Below, in pieces: positions 15,678-23,943 of a DNA stretch of 64,000 bases; within the stretch, counting starts at the first letter, position 1; each line of letters begins with the position of its first letter. This DNA comes from Chromobacterium violaceum ATCC 12472. Lineage in GTDB: Bacteria > Pseudomonadota > Gammaproteobacteria > Burkholderiales > Chromobacteriaceae. The stretch spans positions 372,001 to 436,000 of the forward strand of contig NC_005085.1 in assembly GCF_000007705.1 (NCBI RefSeq), read 5' to 3'. The notes below the pieces were generated by a model. That model did no database searches, was not told where the DNA came from, and was given only the letters and a program-made list of their open reading frames with translations. The translations under genes were made by a program, and so were the position numbers.

Positions 15678-16982
15678 ATGAAGCCGTGGTGGCGGCGCCA
15701 TACCCTTGTCCTGAATTTGCCGTTGGCGGCCGGCTGCGGCGCGCTGGGCGCGCTGCTGGTGCTGGGCTTTCAATTCGCATTGCATGCGATCGAGCAGGGC
15801 TTGAGCGGACGCAGCGGCAGCCTGGTGGCAATCGCGCGCCAGCTGGCGCCCTGGCAACGCGCGCTGGCGCCGGTGCTGGGCGGCCTGCTGGCCGGCCTGA
15901 TTTTGCAGCAGGGCCGGCATCTGCTGCGCGGCGCCGCCGAAGGCGACTACCTGGAGGCGGTGCGCGTCGGCGACGGCCGGCTCAGCCTGCGCCGCACCCT
16001 GGTCAACAGCCTGTCGTCGCTTGCCACCGTCGCCAGCGGCGGCTCCATCGGCCGCGAGGGCGCGATGGTGGCGCTGGCCGCGCTGGGCGGCTCGCTGCTG
16101 GCCCGGCTGGCGTCGCTGGGCCTGCCGCGCCGCCGCCTGCTGGTGGCCTGCGGCATCGCCGCCGGCTGGGCAGCCGCCTACCATGCGCCGCTGGCGGCCG
16201 TCGCCTTCGTCTGCGAGGTGGTGTGGCGCCGTCTGGATTGGCGCGCGCTGCCGGCCCTGCTGCTGGCGGCGCTGACCGCCAGCCTCACCGTCGATCGCCT
16301 GTTCGGTCTTGCTCCCTTGTATCAACCCGCGCCGCTGGCGGCGCCCGACCATCTGGCCCTGGCCGGCTATTGCCTGCTGGCGCTGTTGCTGGGCGTCGCT
16401 TCGCCGCTGTTCATGGGCGCGATGGAGCTGGGCCGCCGGGCGATGGGCAGATTGCCGCTGCGGCTGCCGTGGCGGATGGCGCTGGGCGGCGCGGTGGTCG
16501 GGGGGCTGGCCTGGTTCTGGCCGCAGATGTGGGGCAATGGCTATAGCACGGTTTCGTGGCTGCTGGTCAGCGATCCGGCCTGGCAACTGGTGTTGACGCT
16601 GCTGGCGTGCAAGCTTGTGGCCACCTCCGCCACCAGCGGCTCGGGCGCCGTCGGGGGCATCTTCACGCCCATGCTGTTCGCCGGCGCGGCCGGCGGCGCG
16701 CTGGCCGGGCAAGTGCTGAACATGCTGCTGCCGGGCTGGCTGCCGGCGGGGGGCGCGGCGCTGGTGGGCATGGCGGCCTTCCTGGCCGCCACCGCGCGCG
16801 CGCCGGTGCTGGCGGTGCTGATGCTGATGGAGCTGACCGGCGCCTACGCGATGTTGCCGCCGGTGGCGCTGGCCGCATGGCTGGCGGCGCATATCGGCCG
16901 CCGGCTGGGCGGCCGGGCGCTGTACCAGGACGAAGCGGAGCTCAGGCGTCCGGCGCCGGGCCGCTGCTGGTTTCGTCGATGA
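15678..16982 (+). CDS. CLC-family chloride channel/antiporter
   Basis: A 434-residue inner-membrane protein with about 10-12 hydrophobic segments. CLC signatures: GGSIGREGAM (about 121-130) with the gating glutamate (about E127), and SGSGAVGGIFTPML (about 322-335). A conserved AAAYHAPLAAVAFVCEV follows the first signature. The usual GSGIP motif near residue 90 is replaced by AAEGDYLEA, as in ClcB-like members, and the GREGP proline is alanine. There is no C-terminal CBS domain. It probably exchanges Cl- for H+ or conducts Cl-. Its 3' end overlaps the convergent GNAT gene by 41 bases. Confidence 0.88.
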   Translation: MKPWWRRHTLVLNLPLAAGCGALGALLVLGFQFALHAIEQGLSGRSGSLVAIARQLAPWQRALAPVLGGLLAGLILQQGRHLLRGAAEGDYLEAVRVGDGRLSLRRTLVNSLSSLATVASGGSIGREGAMVALAALGGSLLARLASLGLPRRRLLVACGIAAGWAAAYHAPLAAVAFVCEVVWRRLDWRALPALLLAALTASLTVDRLFGLAPLYQPAPLAAPDHLALAGYCLLALLLGVASPLFMGAMELGRRAMGRLPLRLPWRMALGGAVVGGLAWFWPQMWGNGYSTVSWLLVSDPAWQLVLTLLACKLVATSATSGSGAVGGIFTPMLFAGAAGGALAGQVLNMLLPGWLPAGGAALVGMAAFLAATARAPVLAVLMLMELTGAYAMLPPVALAAWLAAHIGRRLGGRALYQDEAELRRPAPGRCWFRR

Positions 16983-17466
16983 AGCGCTGCAGGTAGACCA
17001 GGTCCAGCCAGCGGCCGAACTTGAAGCCCACTTGCGGCAGGCGGCCCACCTGGACGAAGCCCAGCTTTTCGTGGAAACGGATCGACGCCTCGTTGTCGGC
17101 GTCCACCGCGCCCAGCATCGTGTGCTTGCCCAGCGCCTGCGCGCGCGGGAACAGCGCCTGCACCAGAGCGGTGCCTATGCCCTTGCCGCGTGCGTCGGCG
17201 GTCAGATGCACGCTGTGCTCGACGGTGAAGCGGTAGCCGGGGCGGGCGCGGAAATCGCCGAAGCTGGAAAAGCCGAGCGCGCGGCCGTCCTCGTCCTCCG
17301 CCAGCAGCACCGGGTAGCCGGCGGCGGCGCGGTCCTGGAACCATACCGCGAACTCGCCCGGGGTCAGCGGGTCGTCGTTGTAGACGGCGGTGGTGGTGGC
17401 GATCACTTCGTTGTAGATGTCGAGTATCGCGGCCAGGTCTTCAAGAGTGGCTTCACGAATCTGCAT
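16942..17466 (-). CDS. GNAT N-acetyltransferase, phosphinothricin acetyltransferase-like
   Basis: A 174-residue single-domain acetyltransferase. It begins MQIREATLEDLAAILDIYNEV, typical of the Pat/MddA group, and has the acetyl-CoA loop ARGKGIGTAL (about 93-102) and the C-terminal NEASIRFHEKLGFVQVGRL. Enzymes of this group acetylate phosphinothricin or methionine sulphoximine/sulphone; the natural substrate here is unknown. It converges with the CLC gene, sharing 41 bases of coding sequence tail to tail. Confidence 0.82.
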   Translation of the reverse strand: MQIREATLEDLAAILDIYNEVIATTTAVYNDDPLTPGEFAVWFQDRAAAGYPVLLAEDEDGRALGFSSFGDFRARPGYRFTVEHSVHLTADARGKGIGTALVQALFPRAQALGKHTMLGAVDADNEASIRFHEKLGFVQVGRLPQVGFKFGRWLDLVYLQRFIDETSSGPAPDA

Positions 17467-17532
17467 GTTCTGTCCTTGCTTGAGGTCGTTCGGGGCCCTG
17501 AGTCAAGGCCTGAGCAATTAACGTACCAGTAT

Positions 17533-18426
17533 TCAACCGGCGGGTGAGATTTTCTTGCGCGGGCTGCGCTTCTTGCGCGGCGGCGGGGCGGCCTCCTCGG
17601 ACGGAGAAGGCTGTGGCGTCTCGACGGGCGCCGCGGGCTCGGCGACGGCCGCTTCGCCGTCGTGGCGCAGCCGGATTTCGCTATGCAGCTTGGAGCCGTT
17701 GCGGCTCTCCTGCACCGTCAGGAAGTCCAGTTTCTTCACCATCTGCGATAGCCGGCCATGGCCCCAGTTGCGCGGGTCGAACGAGGGGTCGTTCTTGGCG
17801 AGATACGAGCCGACGGCCGACAGCTCTGCCCAGCCGCTGTCGCGCGCCACCGCCTCGATCGCAGACGTGAACATGTCCTGCAGCGGATGCTTTTCCTTGT
17901 GCGGCGCGGCCTTGGCGCGCGTGCGGCTGCTGCGGGCCTTGGGCTTGTCCGCCGTCGCGGCCGTTTCCGGTTTCGGCTTGGCCGGCGGCGCCGGGCGCAG
18001 GATTTCGGTGAACACGAATTTGTCGCAGGCGGCGATGAAGGGACGCGGCGTCTTCGATTGCTCGCCCAGGCCGATCACGGTCAGGCCGCCTTCGCGCAGC
18101 CGGGTGGCCAGCCGGGTGAAGTCGCTGTCCGACGACACCAGGCAGAAACCGTCGAAATTGCCGGTGTACAGCAGGTCCATCGCGTCGATGATCAGCGCGG
18201 AGTCGGTGGAGTTCTTGCCCTTGGTGTAGGCGAACTGCTGTATCGGCGAGATCGCGTACTGGTGCAGCACTTCCTTCCAGCCCTTGAGCTGGGTGGTGGT
18301 CCAGTCGCCGTAGGCGCGCTTGACGATGGCGGTGCCGTACTTGGCCACCTCGGCCAGCAATTCGGCGATCAGCGAGGACTGGGCGTTGTCGGCGTCTATC
18401 AATACCGCCAGTTTGCGGTTTTCCAT
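17533..18426 (-). CDS. NYN domain + OST-HTH/LOTUS protein (LabA-like)
   Basis: A 297-residue protein. The N-terminal 150 residues are a NYN/PIN-like nuclease domain with the acidic motifs LIDADNAQ (about 10), STDSALIIDAMD (about 72) and SSDSDFTRL (about 99). A Lys/Ala/Pro-rich linker leads to an OST-HTH (LOTUS) RNA-binding domain (about 185-250, QDMFTSAIEAVARDSGW ... NWGHGRLSQMV) and a basic Pro-rich tail ending RKKRSPRKK. The combination suggests an RNA-directed nuclease or RNA-binding factor. The start at 18426 (MENRKLAVLID) begins directly at the domain; an ATG at 18453 would add nine residues. Confidence 0.85.
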   Translation of the reverse strand: MENRKLAVLIDADNAQSSLIAELLAEVAKYGTAIVKRAYGDWTTTQLKGWKEVLHQYAISPIQQFAYTKGKNSTDSALIIDAMDLLYTGNFDGFCLVSSDSDFTRLATRLREGGLTVIGLGEQSKTPRPFIAACDKFVFTEILRPAPPAKPKPETAATADKPKARSSRTRAKAAPHKEKHPLQDMFTSAIEAVARDSGWAELSAVGSYLAKNDPSFDPRNWGHGRLSQMVKKLDFLTVQESRNGSKLHSEIRLRHDGEAAVAEPAAPVETPQPSPSEEAAPPPRKKRSPRKKISPAG

Positions 18427-18479
18427 TGAGTCTTTCGTGTAGGGCGACAGCACATGCTATGTCGGGGCTTTCCCGGCTG

Positions 18480-19295
18480 TCAAAAACTGGCCGAAGCCGG
18501 CTGGCTGCGCGCGGCGTTCAGCGCGTGCCCGACGATGCGGTCGACGGTGCCGTCCCGTTTCATGCCGGCCAGCGCCTGGTTCAATTCGCGGATGAAGTCC
18601 TGCTTGTACGGGAAGCGGCCGCCGTCGCGGTCGGTGAAGCCGACGTAGCCCTGTTCTTCCGACACCGTCGCGGCCTCGGCCAGCTGGCCTTCGCGGTACA
18701 GGCCCAGCCGCTGCAGCTTCGCCAGCTCCATGTCTATCGCCAGCTTGTCGTTCTGGTAGCAATCCAGGTGGCCGCGGATCAGCTTCAGCAGGTTGGTGCG
18801 GACGTCCGGCGCCTCCTCCATCGAAATCCGTCCCAGGTCCACCAGCGCCCAGAAGGCGCCGCCGCCGGGACGGAAGCCGGCGTTGTTGCCGAAGCGCAGC
18901 CCCAGGTAGTCGTTCGGCCACACCGGGCGGGGCAGCCTCATCACCGCCGCCCGGCAGTAGACCACCACTTTCTCGCGCAGCATGGGCACCGAGTAGGGGC
19001 GCATGAAGGGGCGTTCGCCGGGACGGTAATAGGGCGGGGACAGCGCCAGCGCGCGTCCGGCTTCCAGTTCCGCCAGGCCGCGTTTCCACGGCACCGGGTG
19101 CAGTTCTATCCGGTAGCCGCTCAGCCGGTCGGAGGCGGCGCGCAGGATGTCGTTGTAGATGCCTTGAGCCTGCCCGCCGGCCTCGTACGAGTAAGGCGGA
19201 TAGCCGTTGTCGGTCAGGATGGTCACCGTCTGCGGCGCCGCGGCGCAGCAGGCGGACCACAGCATGGGCAACAGTCGAATGGCGGACCGGCGCAT
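18480..19295 (-). CDS. Periplasmic solute-binding protein, amino-acid type (SBP_bac_3)
   Basis: A 271-residue exported protein. A signal peptide (MRRSAIRLLPMLWSACCAAA) precedes TVTILTDNGYPPYSYEAGGQAQGIYNDIL, the standard opening of family 3 binding proteins, and later DFIRELNQALAGMKRDGTVDRIV. The start at 19295 is favoured by GGAG ten bases upstream; the frame is open to 19325. No permease or ATPase gene is adjacent, so it may serve a distant ABC transporter or act as a sensor. A similar orphan lies at 26403. Confidence 0.75.
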   Translation of the reverse strand: MRRSAIRLLPMLWSACCAAAPQTVTILTDNGYPPYSYEAGGQAQGIYNDILRAASDRLSGYRIELHPVPWKRGLAELEAGRALALSPPYYRPGERPFMRPYSVPMLREKVVVYCRAAVMRLPRPVWPNDYLGLRFGNNAGFRPGGGAFWALVDLGRISMEEAPDVRTNLLKLIRGHLDCYQNDKLAIDMELAKLQRLGLYREGQLAEAATVSEEQGYVGFTDRDGGRFPYKQDFIRELNQALAGMKRDGTVDRIVGHALNAARSQPASASF

Positions 19296-19390
19296 CGCGG
19301 CAACGCTCCATGAGGGGAATACCATCGTTATAGCGTGTAGCCGGTGGCATGGCTTTTGCGTTGACCCCGGAGGACACGAAGGGGGGCGAC

Positions 19391-19609
19391 ATGAGACGAG
19401 CCGAAGCGCCGATGACCACCAGCGACATGGTGGTGTTCAATTACCGACGGCCGGTGCGGGCGCGCCGGGTGCTGCTGCCTGGCGGCAGCGGGCTGTGGCT
19501 GGTGGAGATGCTGGACCGGCAGTGCCGGCTATGGGTGTGGCAGGACGAATGGGACGGCGCCGACGCGGCGTTGGAGCGCGCGCGCCGGCTCAGCCTGATG
19601 CTGGACTGA
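19391..19609 (+). CDS. Small hypothetical protein
   Basis: A 72-residue frame starting after GGGGGGC at the correct distance from ATG 19391. The predicted protein is Arg-rich with a WLVEMLDRQCRLWVWQDEWDG core that looks like a short beta-strand-rich domain. I do not recognise a family. It ends exactly where the convergent DUF2059 gene ends (no spacing). Codon usage is like its neighbours, which supports coding, but the evidence is thin. Confidence 0.5.
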   Translation: MRRAEAPMTTSDMVVFNYRRPVRARRVLLPGGSGLWLVEMLDRQCRLWVWQDEWDGADAALERARRLSLMLD

Positions 19610-20152
19610 TTATTTCTTGGCGATGGTCTTGCCGTAAGTCTCGGCGGCGGCCTGCATCTTCGGCAGCAGCGCCTTCTCGGCGCTCTTCAGCGTCTCGCCT
19701 GCGATGCCGTTGACGATCTGCGGCTGCTGCTTCATGAATTTCTGGCCGACCGGGCTCTTGTAGAAGGCGTTGATCTGTTTCAGCTCATCGGCGCTGAACT
19801 GGGCGCTGAAGTTCTTCACCACGGTCTGTTCGAACTGCTGCTTGACGGCGGCGGAGCCGAAGTAGTCTGCGGCCAGCTTCTGGATGTTGTCGCCGTAGCC
19901 TTTCAGGCCGGCTTGCGCCTTTTTCTGCTGCGCTTCGGAGAGCTTGATCTTGTTCTTGACGAAGTATTCCTGCAGCAGCGGCAGCGCGCTGGCGGAGGTG
20001 CGCTGCGCCAGCTCGGGCAACATATTGTCTAGATTCAGGGTGGCGGCCAGTTCCTTGGCTCCGGCTTCCTGGGCGGCGTCGGCGTGCGCGAGCAGCGGCA
20101 GGGACAGCAGCAGGGCGGCGATGCCGGCCTTGATCGAGCGGGAAGCAAACAT
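19610..20152 (-). CDS. DUF2059 domain exported protein
   Basis: A 180-residue protein with a signal peptide (MFASRSIKAGIAALLLSLPLLAHADA) and a DUF2059-type C-terminal region: QFSADELKQINAFYKSPVGQKFM is characteristic (about 125-147). It is helical, probably periplasmic, with unknown function. The start at 20152 follows AAAGGA and gives a proper signal peptide; the frame is open to 20200. It stands alone between a convergent small gene and the sugar-binding-protein gene. Confidence 0.82.
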   Translation of the reverse strand: MFASRSIKAGIAALLLSLPLLAHADAAQEAGAKELAATLNLDNMLPELAQRTSASALPLLQEYFVKNKIKLSEAQQKKAQAGLKGYGDNIQKLAADYFGSAAVKQQFEQTVVKNFSAQFSADELKQINAFYKSPVGQKFMKQQPQIVNGIAGETLKSAEKALLPKMQAAAETYGKTIAKK

Positions 20153-20230
20153 GGCAAATCCTTTGATCTGGTAATGGATGTCGAGCCGGCAGTGTGACAC
20201 CGGCGGACGCCCAGGTCAAAGCCCGCGCGG

Positions 20231-21172
20231 TCAGGGCTGGCCGGCGCCCGGCATCGCGGCTTGCCAACCCTGGTAGCGGGAGAGGTTGTCGCGGGTGACC
20301 AGTCCCACCGGTACCGTCACGTGGCGGACGGAGGTGTCGCCGCGGCGCAGCTTGACGCCCAGCTTCACCGCTTCGCGTCCCAGCAGGTACGGCGACTGGC
20401 TGGCGGAGACGACGATCTGGCCGGGCAGCCGCAGCGCGCGCTCGATGTCGGGCGAGCCGTCCACCGAGCCGATCAGCACCTGCTTTCGCCCGGCGGCGAG
20501 CAAGGCTTTCTCCACGCCCAGCGCCTGGCGGTCGTTGATGGTGAACACCGCGGCCATATCCGGCCAGCGCTGCAAGGCCTGCTGCATCGCGCGCTGGCCG
20601 CCCAGGCTGGAGCCTTGGGCGTTGAGGCCGTCGTCGACTGCGCGGATGTGGGGAAAGGCGGCCAGCGCGGCATGGCAGCCGGCGATGCGGTCGCTGACCG
20701 AGGTGACCGGCGGCCCGCCCTGGATCATCAGCGTGCCGCGGCCGCGCAGCCGTTGGGCCAGGTAGCGGCAGACGATCTCGCCGGCCAGATGGTTGTCGGA
20801 CTTCACCGTGCCGTCGACATCGGGCGCGTCCACGTCCACCGCCACCACGGTGATGCCGGCGGCGCGGGCCTGGCGAACCAGCGGGGCCACCGCGTTGCTG
20901 TCCACCGCGCCCAGCAGGATCAGGTCCACTTTCTGCGCGATCAGCTGCCGCAGTTGCTGCTGCTGTTGCCCCAGCGTGAAATTGGCCGATTGAGACGTGA
21001 TGCGCACGCCTGGATTGAGCCGGTGGGCGGCCTGCACCGCGCCGCGCGCCAGCGCCTGGTAGAACGGGTTGTCCAGCGCCCCGACCGAGATGCCGATGCG
21101 GGACGGGTCCGCGGCGGCGGCGGGAAGGGCGCAGGCGAGCAGGGCGAGGCAGGAGAGCGGAGTGCGGGGCAT
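20231..21172 (-). CDS. Periplasmic sugar-binding protein, RbsB-like
   Basis: A 313-residue exported protein of the periplasmic binding protein 4 (ribose/galactose) type. A signal peptide (about 1-20) precedes RIGISVGALDNPFYQALARGAVQAA, then LRQLIAQKVDLILLGAVDSNAV, ITVVAVDVDAPDVDGTVKSDN and IGSVDGSPDIERAL, all canonical for RbsB-like proteins. No ABC permease or ATPase lies beside it, so it is an orphan or serves as a chemotaxis or sensor ligand-binder. The ribosome site is weak. Confidence 0.8.
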   Translation of the reverse strand: MPRTPLSCLALLACALPAAAADPSRIGISVGALDNPFYQALARGAVQAAHRLNPGVRITSQSANFTLGQQQQQLRQLIAQKVDLILLGAVDSNAVAPLVRQARAAGITVVAVDVDAPDVDGTVKSDNHLAGEIVCRYLAQRLRGRGTLMIQGGPPVTSVSDRIAGCHAALAAFPHIRAVDDGLNAQGSSLGGQRAMQQALQRWPDMAAVFTINDRQALGVEKALLAAGRKQVLIGSVDGSPDIERALRLPGQIVVSASQSPYLLGREAVKLGVKLRRGDTSVRHVTVPVGLVTRDNLSRYQGWQAAMPGAGQP

Positions 21173-21210
21173 GGCGGGACGGGTGCGAGTCTGACTGGTA
21201 TCAGTCTAGC

Positions 21211-21801
21211 TCATCCCGTCGCGCTTGCGACCGTCCTGGATTCGAGATGGCGCTGCGCGCGCCACGCCAGCTGGCGCAACAGCGGCCAGCCTTCTTCCCA
21301 TTGCTGGTGTCCGGAGTCGGCGTTGATGTGGCCCGCATGCTGCAGCCAGGTGATGGGCGCCTGCCAGTAGCCGGCCAGCCGCGCGGCGCGGGCGGTCTTG
21401 CAGAACGGGTCGTTGCTGCTGGCGACGATCTTGGACGGAAACGGCAGCGGATGGCGCGGCACGGGCGCGAAGTTCATCAGCTCGGCGGGGACGAAGGCGC
21501 GCTCGACGTCCGCCGGGGCCACCAGCAGCGCGCCGGCGATGCGGTCCGGCCGGCATTGCGCGTAATGGGCGATCGCGATGCAGCCCAGGCTGTGCGCGAT
21601 CACCAGCGCCGGTTTGGCGCAGCGCTCCAGCGCCGCGTCCAGGCCGTCCAGCCAGTCGTCCAGCTGGGGACGGGCCCAGTCGGCGTTGTCGACGCGGCGG
21701 GCGCCCAGCCGCCGTTGCCAGTGGCTTTGCCAGTGGCGCGGCCCGGAGTTGTTCCAGCCGGGCTGGATGATCAGGTCGAATGGTTGCAGGGTGGCGAACA
21801 T
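21211..21801 (-). CDS. RBBP9/YdeN-type serine hydrolase
   Basis: A 196-residue small alpha/beta hydrolase. It opens with LIIQPGWNNSGPRHWQSHW and has the nucleophile motif AHSLG (about 69-73), LVAPADVE, SNDPFC with the acid, and the C-terminal HAGHINADSGHQQW with the catalytic His. These are the signatures of the RBBP9/YdeN family, cytosolic hydrolases of unclear substrate. Length is typical. Confidence 0.85.
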   Translation of the reverse strand: MFATLQPFDLIIQPGWNNSGPRHWQSHWQRRLGARRVDNADWARPQLDDWLDGLDAALERCAKPALVIAHSLGCIAIAHYAQCRPDRIAGALLVAPADVERAFVPAELMNFAPVPRHPLPFPSKIVASSNDPFCKTARAARLAGYWQAPITWLQHAGHINADSGHQQWEEGWPLLRQLAWRAQRHLESRTVASATG

Positions 21802-21908
21802 GTCGGACTCGCGGGAGACGATGGTCTGACTGTAGCGCGGCCGGAATAGGTTGAAAAATAATAAGGAATTGTTTTGTTATTCCCTTGCGCCATAAATGGC
21901 GCGGCCGC

Positions 21909-22415
21909 TCAATTCCGCCGCTGCTCGCGCCAGTTCAGCCACAGCCGCAGATCGAACTCCAACTGGTGGTAGTCGGGCTGCATGTGGCAGCACAGCTGGT
22001 AGAAGGCCTTGTCGTGATCGCGCACTTTCAGGTGGGCGAGCTCGTGCACGACGATCATCTGCAGGAAGGGCAGCGGCAGCTCGCGGAACAGCGACGCGAT
22101 GCGGATTTCGCTCTTGCTCTTCAAGCGCCCGCCCTGCACCCGGGAGATGGTGGTATTGGTGCCCAGCGTGCCCTTGAGCGGATGCTGCTGGTTGTCGTAC
22201 AGCACCTTGGCCGGCAGCGGCGCGTTTTTCAGGTGGCGCTGCTTGAGCGCGGAGACGAACTGGTAAAGCGCCTTGTCGGTCTGCACGTCATGGCCGTCCG
22301 GATACTTGCTGCGCAGCAGGGCGCCGAGCTCGCCGGAATCGAATAGCGCCTGCGCCTGTTGCACCAGGGCTGGCGGATAGTGCGGCAGGTATTTGAGAGT
22401 GGGCATGGCATCCAT
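21909..22415 (-). CDS. YgjP-like zinc metallopeptidase domain protein
   Basis: A 168-residue protein with the zinc-protease signature HELAHLKVRDHDKAFY (about 121-136), in which HExxH and a downstream HxxxFY match the YgjP/WLM group (DUF45). The N-terminal half (VSALKQRHLKNAPLPAKVLYD) is less conserved. The start at 22415 (MDAMPTLKYLP) is preferred; an in-frame ATG nine bases later is possible. Upstream sequence in the same frame reads as Arg/Gly-rich noise. Substrates of this family are unknown. Confidence 0.78.
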   Translation of the reverse strand: MDAMPTLKYLPHYPPALVQQAQALFDSGELGALLRSKYPDGHDVQTDKALYQFVSALKQRHLKNAPLPAKVLYDNQQHPLKGTLGTNTTISRVQGGRLKSKSEIRIASLFRELPLPFLQMIVVHELAHLKVRDHDKAFYQLCCHMQPDYHQLEFDLRLWLNWREQRRN

Positions 22416-22450
22416 TGTAAGGCCGCGGCGGCGCGCGGTGTTGCCTCCGC

Positions 22451-22981
22451 TCAAGCTTTGCCGGCGCGCAGGCGGGCTGGCTCGGGCCAGCTGTAGCGCA
22501 GCGCGATGGCGCGGGTGCCGGCGGCGGTGTCCACCTCGCGGCGCGCCATCACGACGCCTCCCATCTTGTCGTAGGCGGCGCAGGCATCGGCATTGCGTTC
22601 GTACACCCACAGATAGAGCGGCCGGCCGGGCGCGATGCGTTCGGCCTCGGCGGCGGCGGCGGCCATCAGCGCGCGCCCTATGCCGCGGCCCTGCTGGCCG
22701 GGGAGCACGTGCAGGTTGTCAAGATAGACGCCCAGCTCGGGCGCTTCTTCCGGCAGCAGGCAGACGAAGCCGACCGGCTCGCCATCCCAGCAGGCCAGCC
22801 GCACCCAGGGCGGGGAGGCGGTTTCGAAACGGCGGCGCCACAAGGACAGCCTTTCGTCGGCGGCGTACCGATCCAGGTAGTCGTCCGGCAGGATGCCGCG
22901 GTAACTCGCGCGCCAGCTGGCGGCGTGCATGGCGGCGATCGCGGGGACGTCTGCGGCGCGGGCGGGGCGCAATTCCAGCAT
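22451..22981 (-). CDS. GNAT N-acetyltransferase
   Basis: A 176-residue acetyltransferase of the RimI-like GNAT type. It starts MLELRPARAADVPAIAAMH, has SWRASYRGILPDDYLDR (about 22-38) as in many putative antibiotic or small-molecule acetyltransferases, and the CoA loop PGQQGRGIGRALM (about 93-105) followed by WVYERNADACAAYDKMG. GAGGAAG precedes the ATG. The substrate is unknown. A parS-like site lies 16 bp upstream of its start. Confidence 0.82.
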   Translation of the reverse strand: MLELRPARAADVPAIAAMHAASWRASYRGILPDDYLDRYAADERLSLWRRRFETASPPWVRLACWDGEPVGFVCLLPEEAPELGVYLDNLHVLPGQQGRGIGRALMAAAAAEAERIAPGRPLYLWVYERNADACAAYDKMGGVVMARREVDTAAGTRAIALRYSWPEPARLRAGKA

Positions 22982-22996
22982 CGGGCTTCCTCGGCG

Positions 22997-23012
22997 GGTT
23001 TCACGTGGAACA
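22997..23012. other. parS: parS-like site between GNAT and small ORF
   Basis: GGTTTCACGTGGAACA matches TGTTTCACGTGAAACA at 14 of 16 positions, and the common TGTTTCACGTGGAACA variant at 15 of 16. It is intergenic and lies 11.2 kb from the similar site inside rsmE. Confidence 0.72.
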
Positions 23013-23131
23013 GGGCTTCTCAGCCGATGAATTTAGCTTTTCTTGATGCGGAGGACACGCTTTTTTGCCGGAAATTTAGCGGCGGCGGCCTAGCATGGGC
23101 GGGAAAATGTCACGGGACAAGGACGCGAACG

Positions 23132-23368
23132 ATGGCGATACCCGTCAGAACCGCGCTGCGCCGCAGCTGCAGAGAAGCCTCCGGCGTGGCGATCCTCAGC
23201 CGCCTGCCCGCCAAACAAGACGGCGGGCAGACGCTGCGCCAGCGCCGGCTGCTGGCCGGCATCAAGGCCGGACGCCGCTATCAGCCGCCCCGGCCGAGTC
23301 TGCTGCAATGGCTGGGCGGCTGGCTGGCGCGTCATTTCAGCCGCATCGGCTCCAACAGAACGGTTTGA
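23132..23368 (+). CDS. Small hypothetical basic protein
   Basis: A 78-codon frame starting at ATG 23132 with AAGGAC a suitable distance upstream. The predicted protein is very basic, with PVRTALRRSCREASGVAIL and SLLQWLGGWLARHFSR at its ends; the second could be an amphipathic helix. It overlaps the end of the convergent yaeQ by 37 bases. I do not recognise a family and it may not be translated. Confidence 0.35.
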   Translation: MAIPVRTALRRSCREASGVAILSRLPAKQDGGQTLRQRRLLAGIKAGRRYQPPRPSLLQWLGGWLARHFSRIGSNRTV

Positions 23369-23868
23369 TCGCCGCAGCTCAGCCATAGCTGGCCATCCTG
23401 GATGGTGGCGGTCAGCTGCATGCTGCGCTCGGCGAGCGCGGCCAGCGCCTGCAGCGCGTCGAAATCGATGCGGAACACTTCCAGCTTGTCCAGGCGGGCG
23501 AGCTTGCCCTCGTTCTGGCCCCACCACACTTCGCTGGCGCGGCCGCCGTAGCTGTACAGCACCACGCGCTCGGAGCGGGAGCAGGCCTTCTTCAGCCGCT
23601 TCTCGTCCGGCTCGCCCAGGTCCACCCACAGCTCGATTTCGTCGGCGTAATTCTTTTGCCACAGCTCCGGCTCGTCGTCGGCGCACAGCCCGCGGGTGAA
23701 GGCCAGCGTGTCGCTGGCGTTGAGCGCGAAGGCGGCGATGCGCAGCATCATCCGCTCCAGCGTCTCGGACGGGTGCTGGGCCAGCGTCAGCGGGTGGGTG
23801 GCGTAATAGCCGCGGTCCATGTCGGACAGCGTCAGGGTGGCTTTGTATATGGTGGCGTTCAGGGCCAT
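23332..23868 (-). CDS. yaeQ: YaeQ family protein
   Basis: A 178-residue protein matching YaeQ throughout: MALNATIYKATLTLSDMDRGYY, HPLTLAQHPSETLERMMLRI, LWVDLGEPDEKRLKKACSR and VVLYSYGG. The fold resembles a PD-(D/E)XK nuclease. A role in suppressing RfaH-related haemolysin defects was reported for E. coli YaeQ, but its activity is unknown. The start at 23868 begins at the conserved N-terminus; the open frame extends to 23907 without similarity. Confidence 0.92.
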   Translation of the reverse strand: MALNATIYKATLTLSDMDRGYYATHPLTLAQHPSETLERMMLRIAAFALNASDTLAFTRGLCADDEPELWQKNYADEIELWVDLGEPDEKRLKKACSRSERVVLYSYGGRASEVWWGQNEGKLARLDKLEVFRIDFDALQALAALAERSMQLTATIQDGQLWLSCGDQTVLLEPMRLK

Positions 23869-23943
23869 GGCGGGATCTTTTTGAATCGGGTTCGCCCGGC
23901 GCGACATTGCGGCAGGGCGTCCGATTCTAACCGCCGCCCGGCG

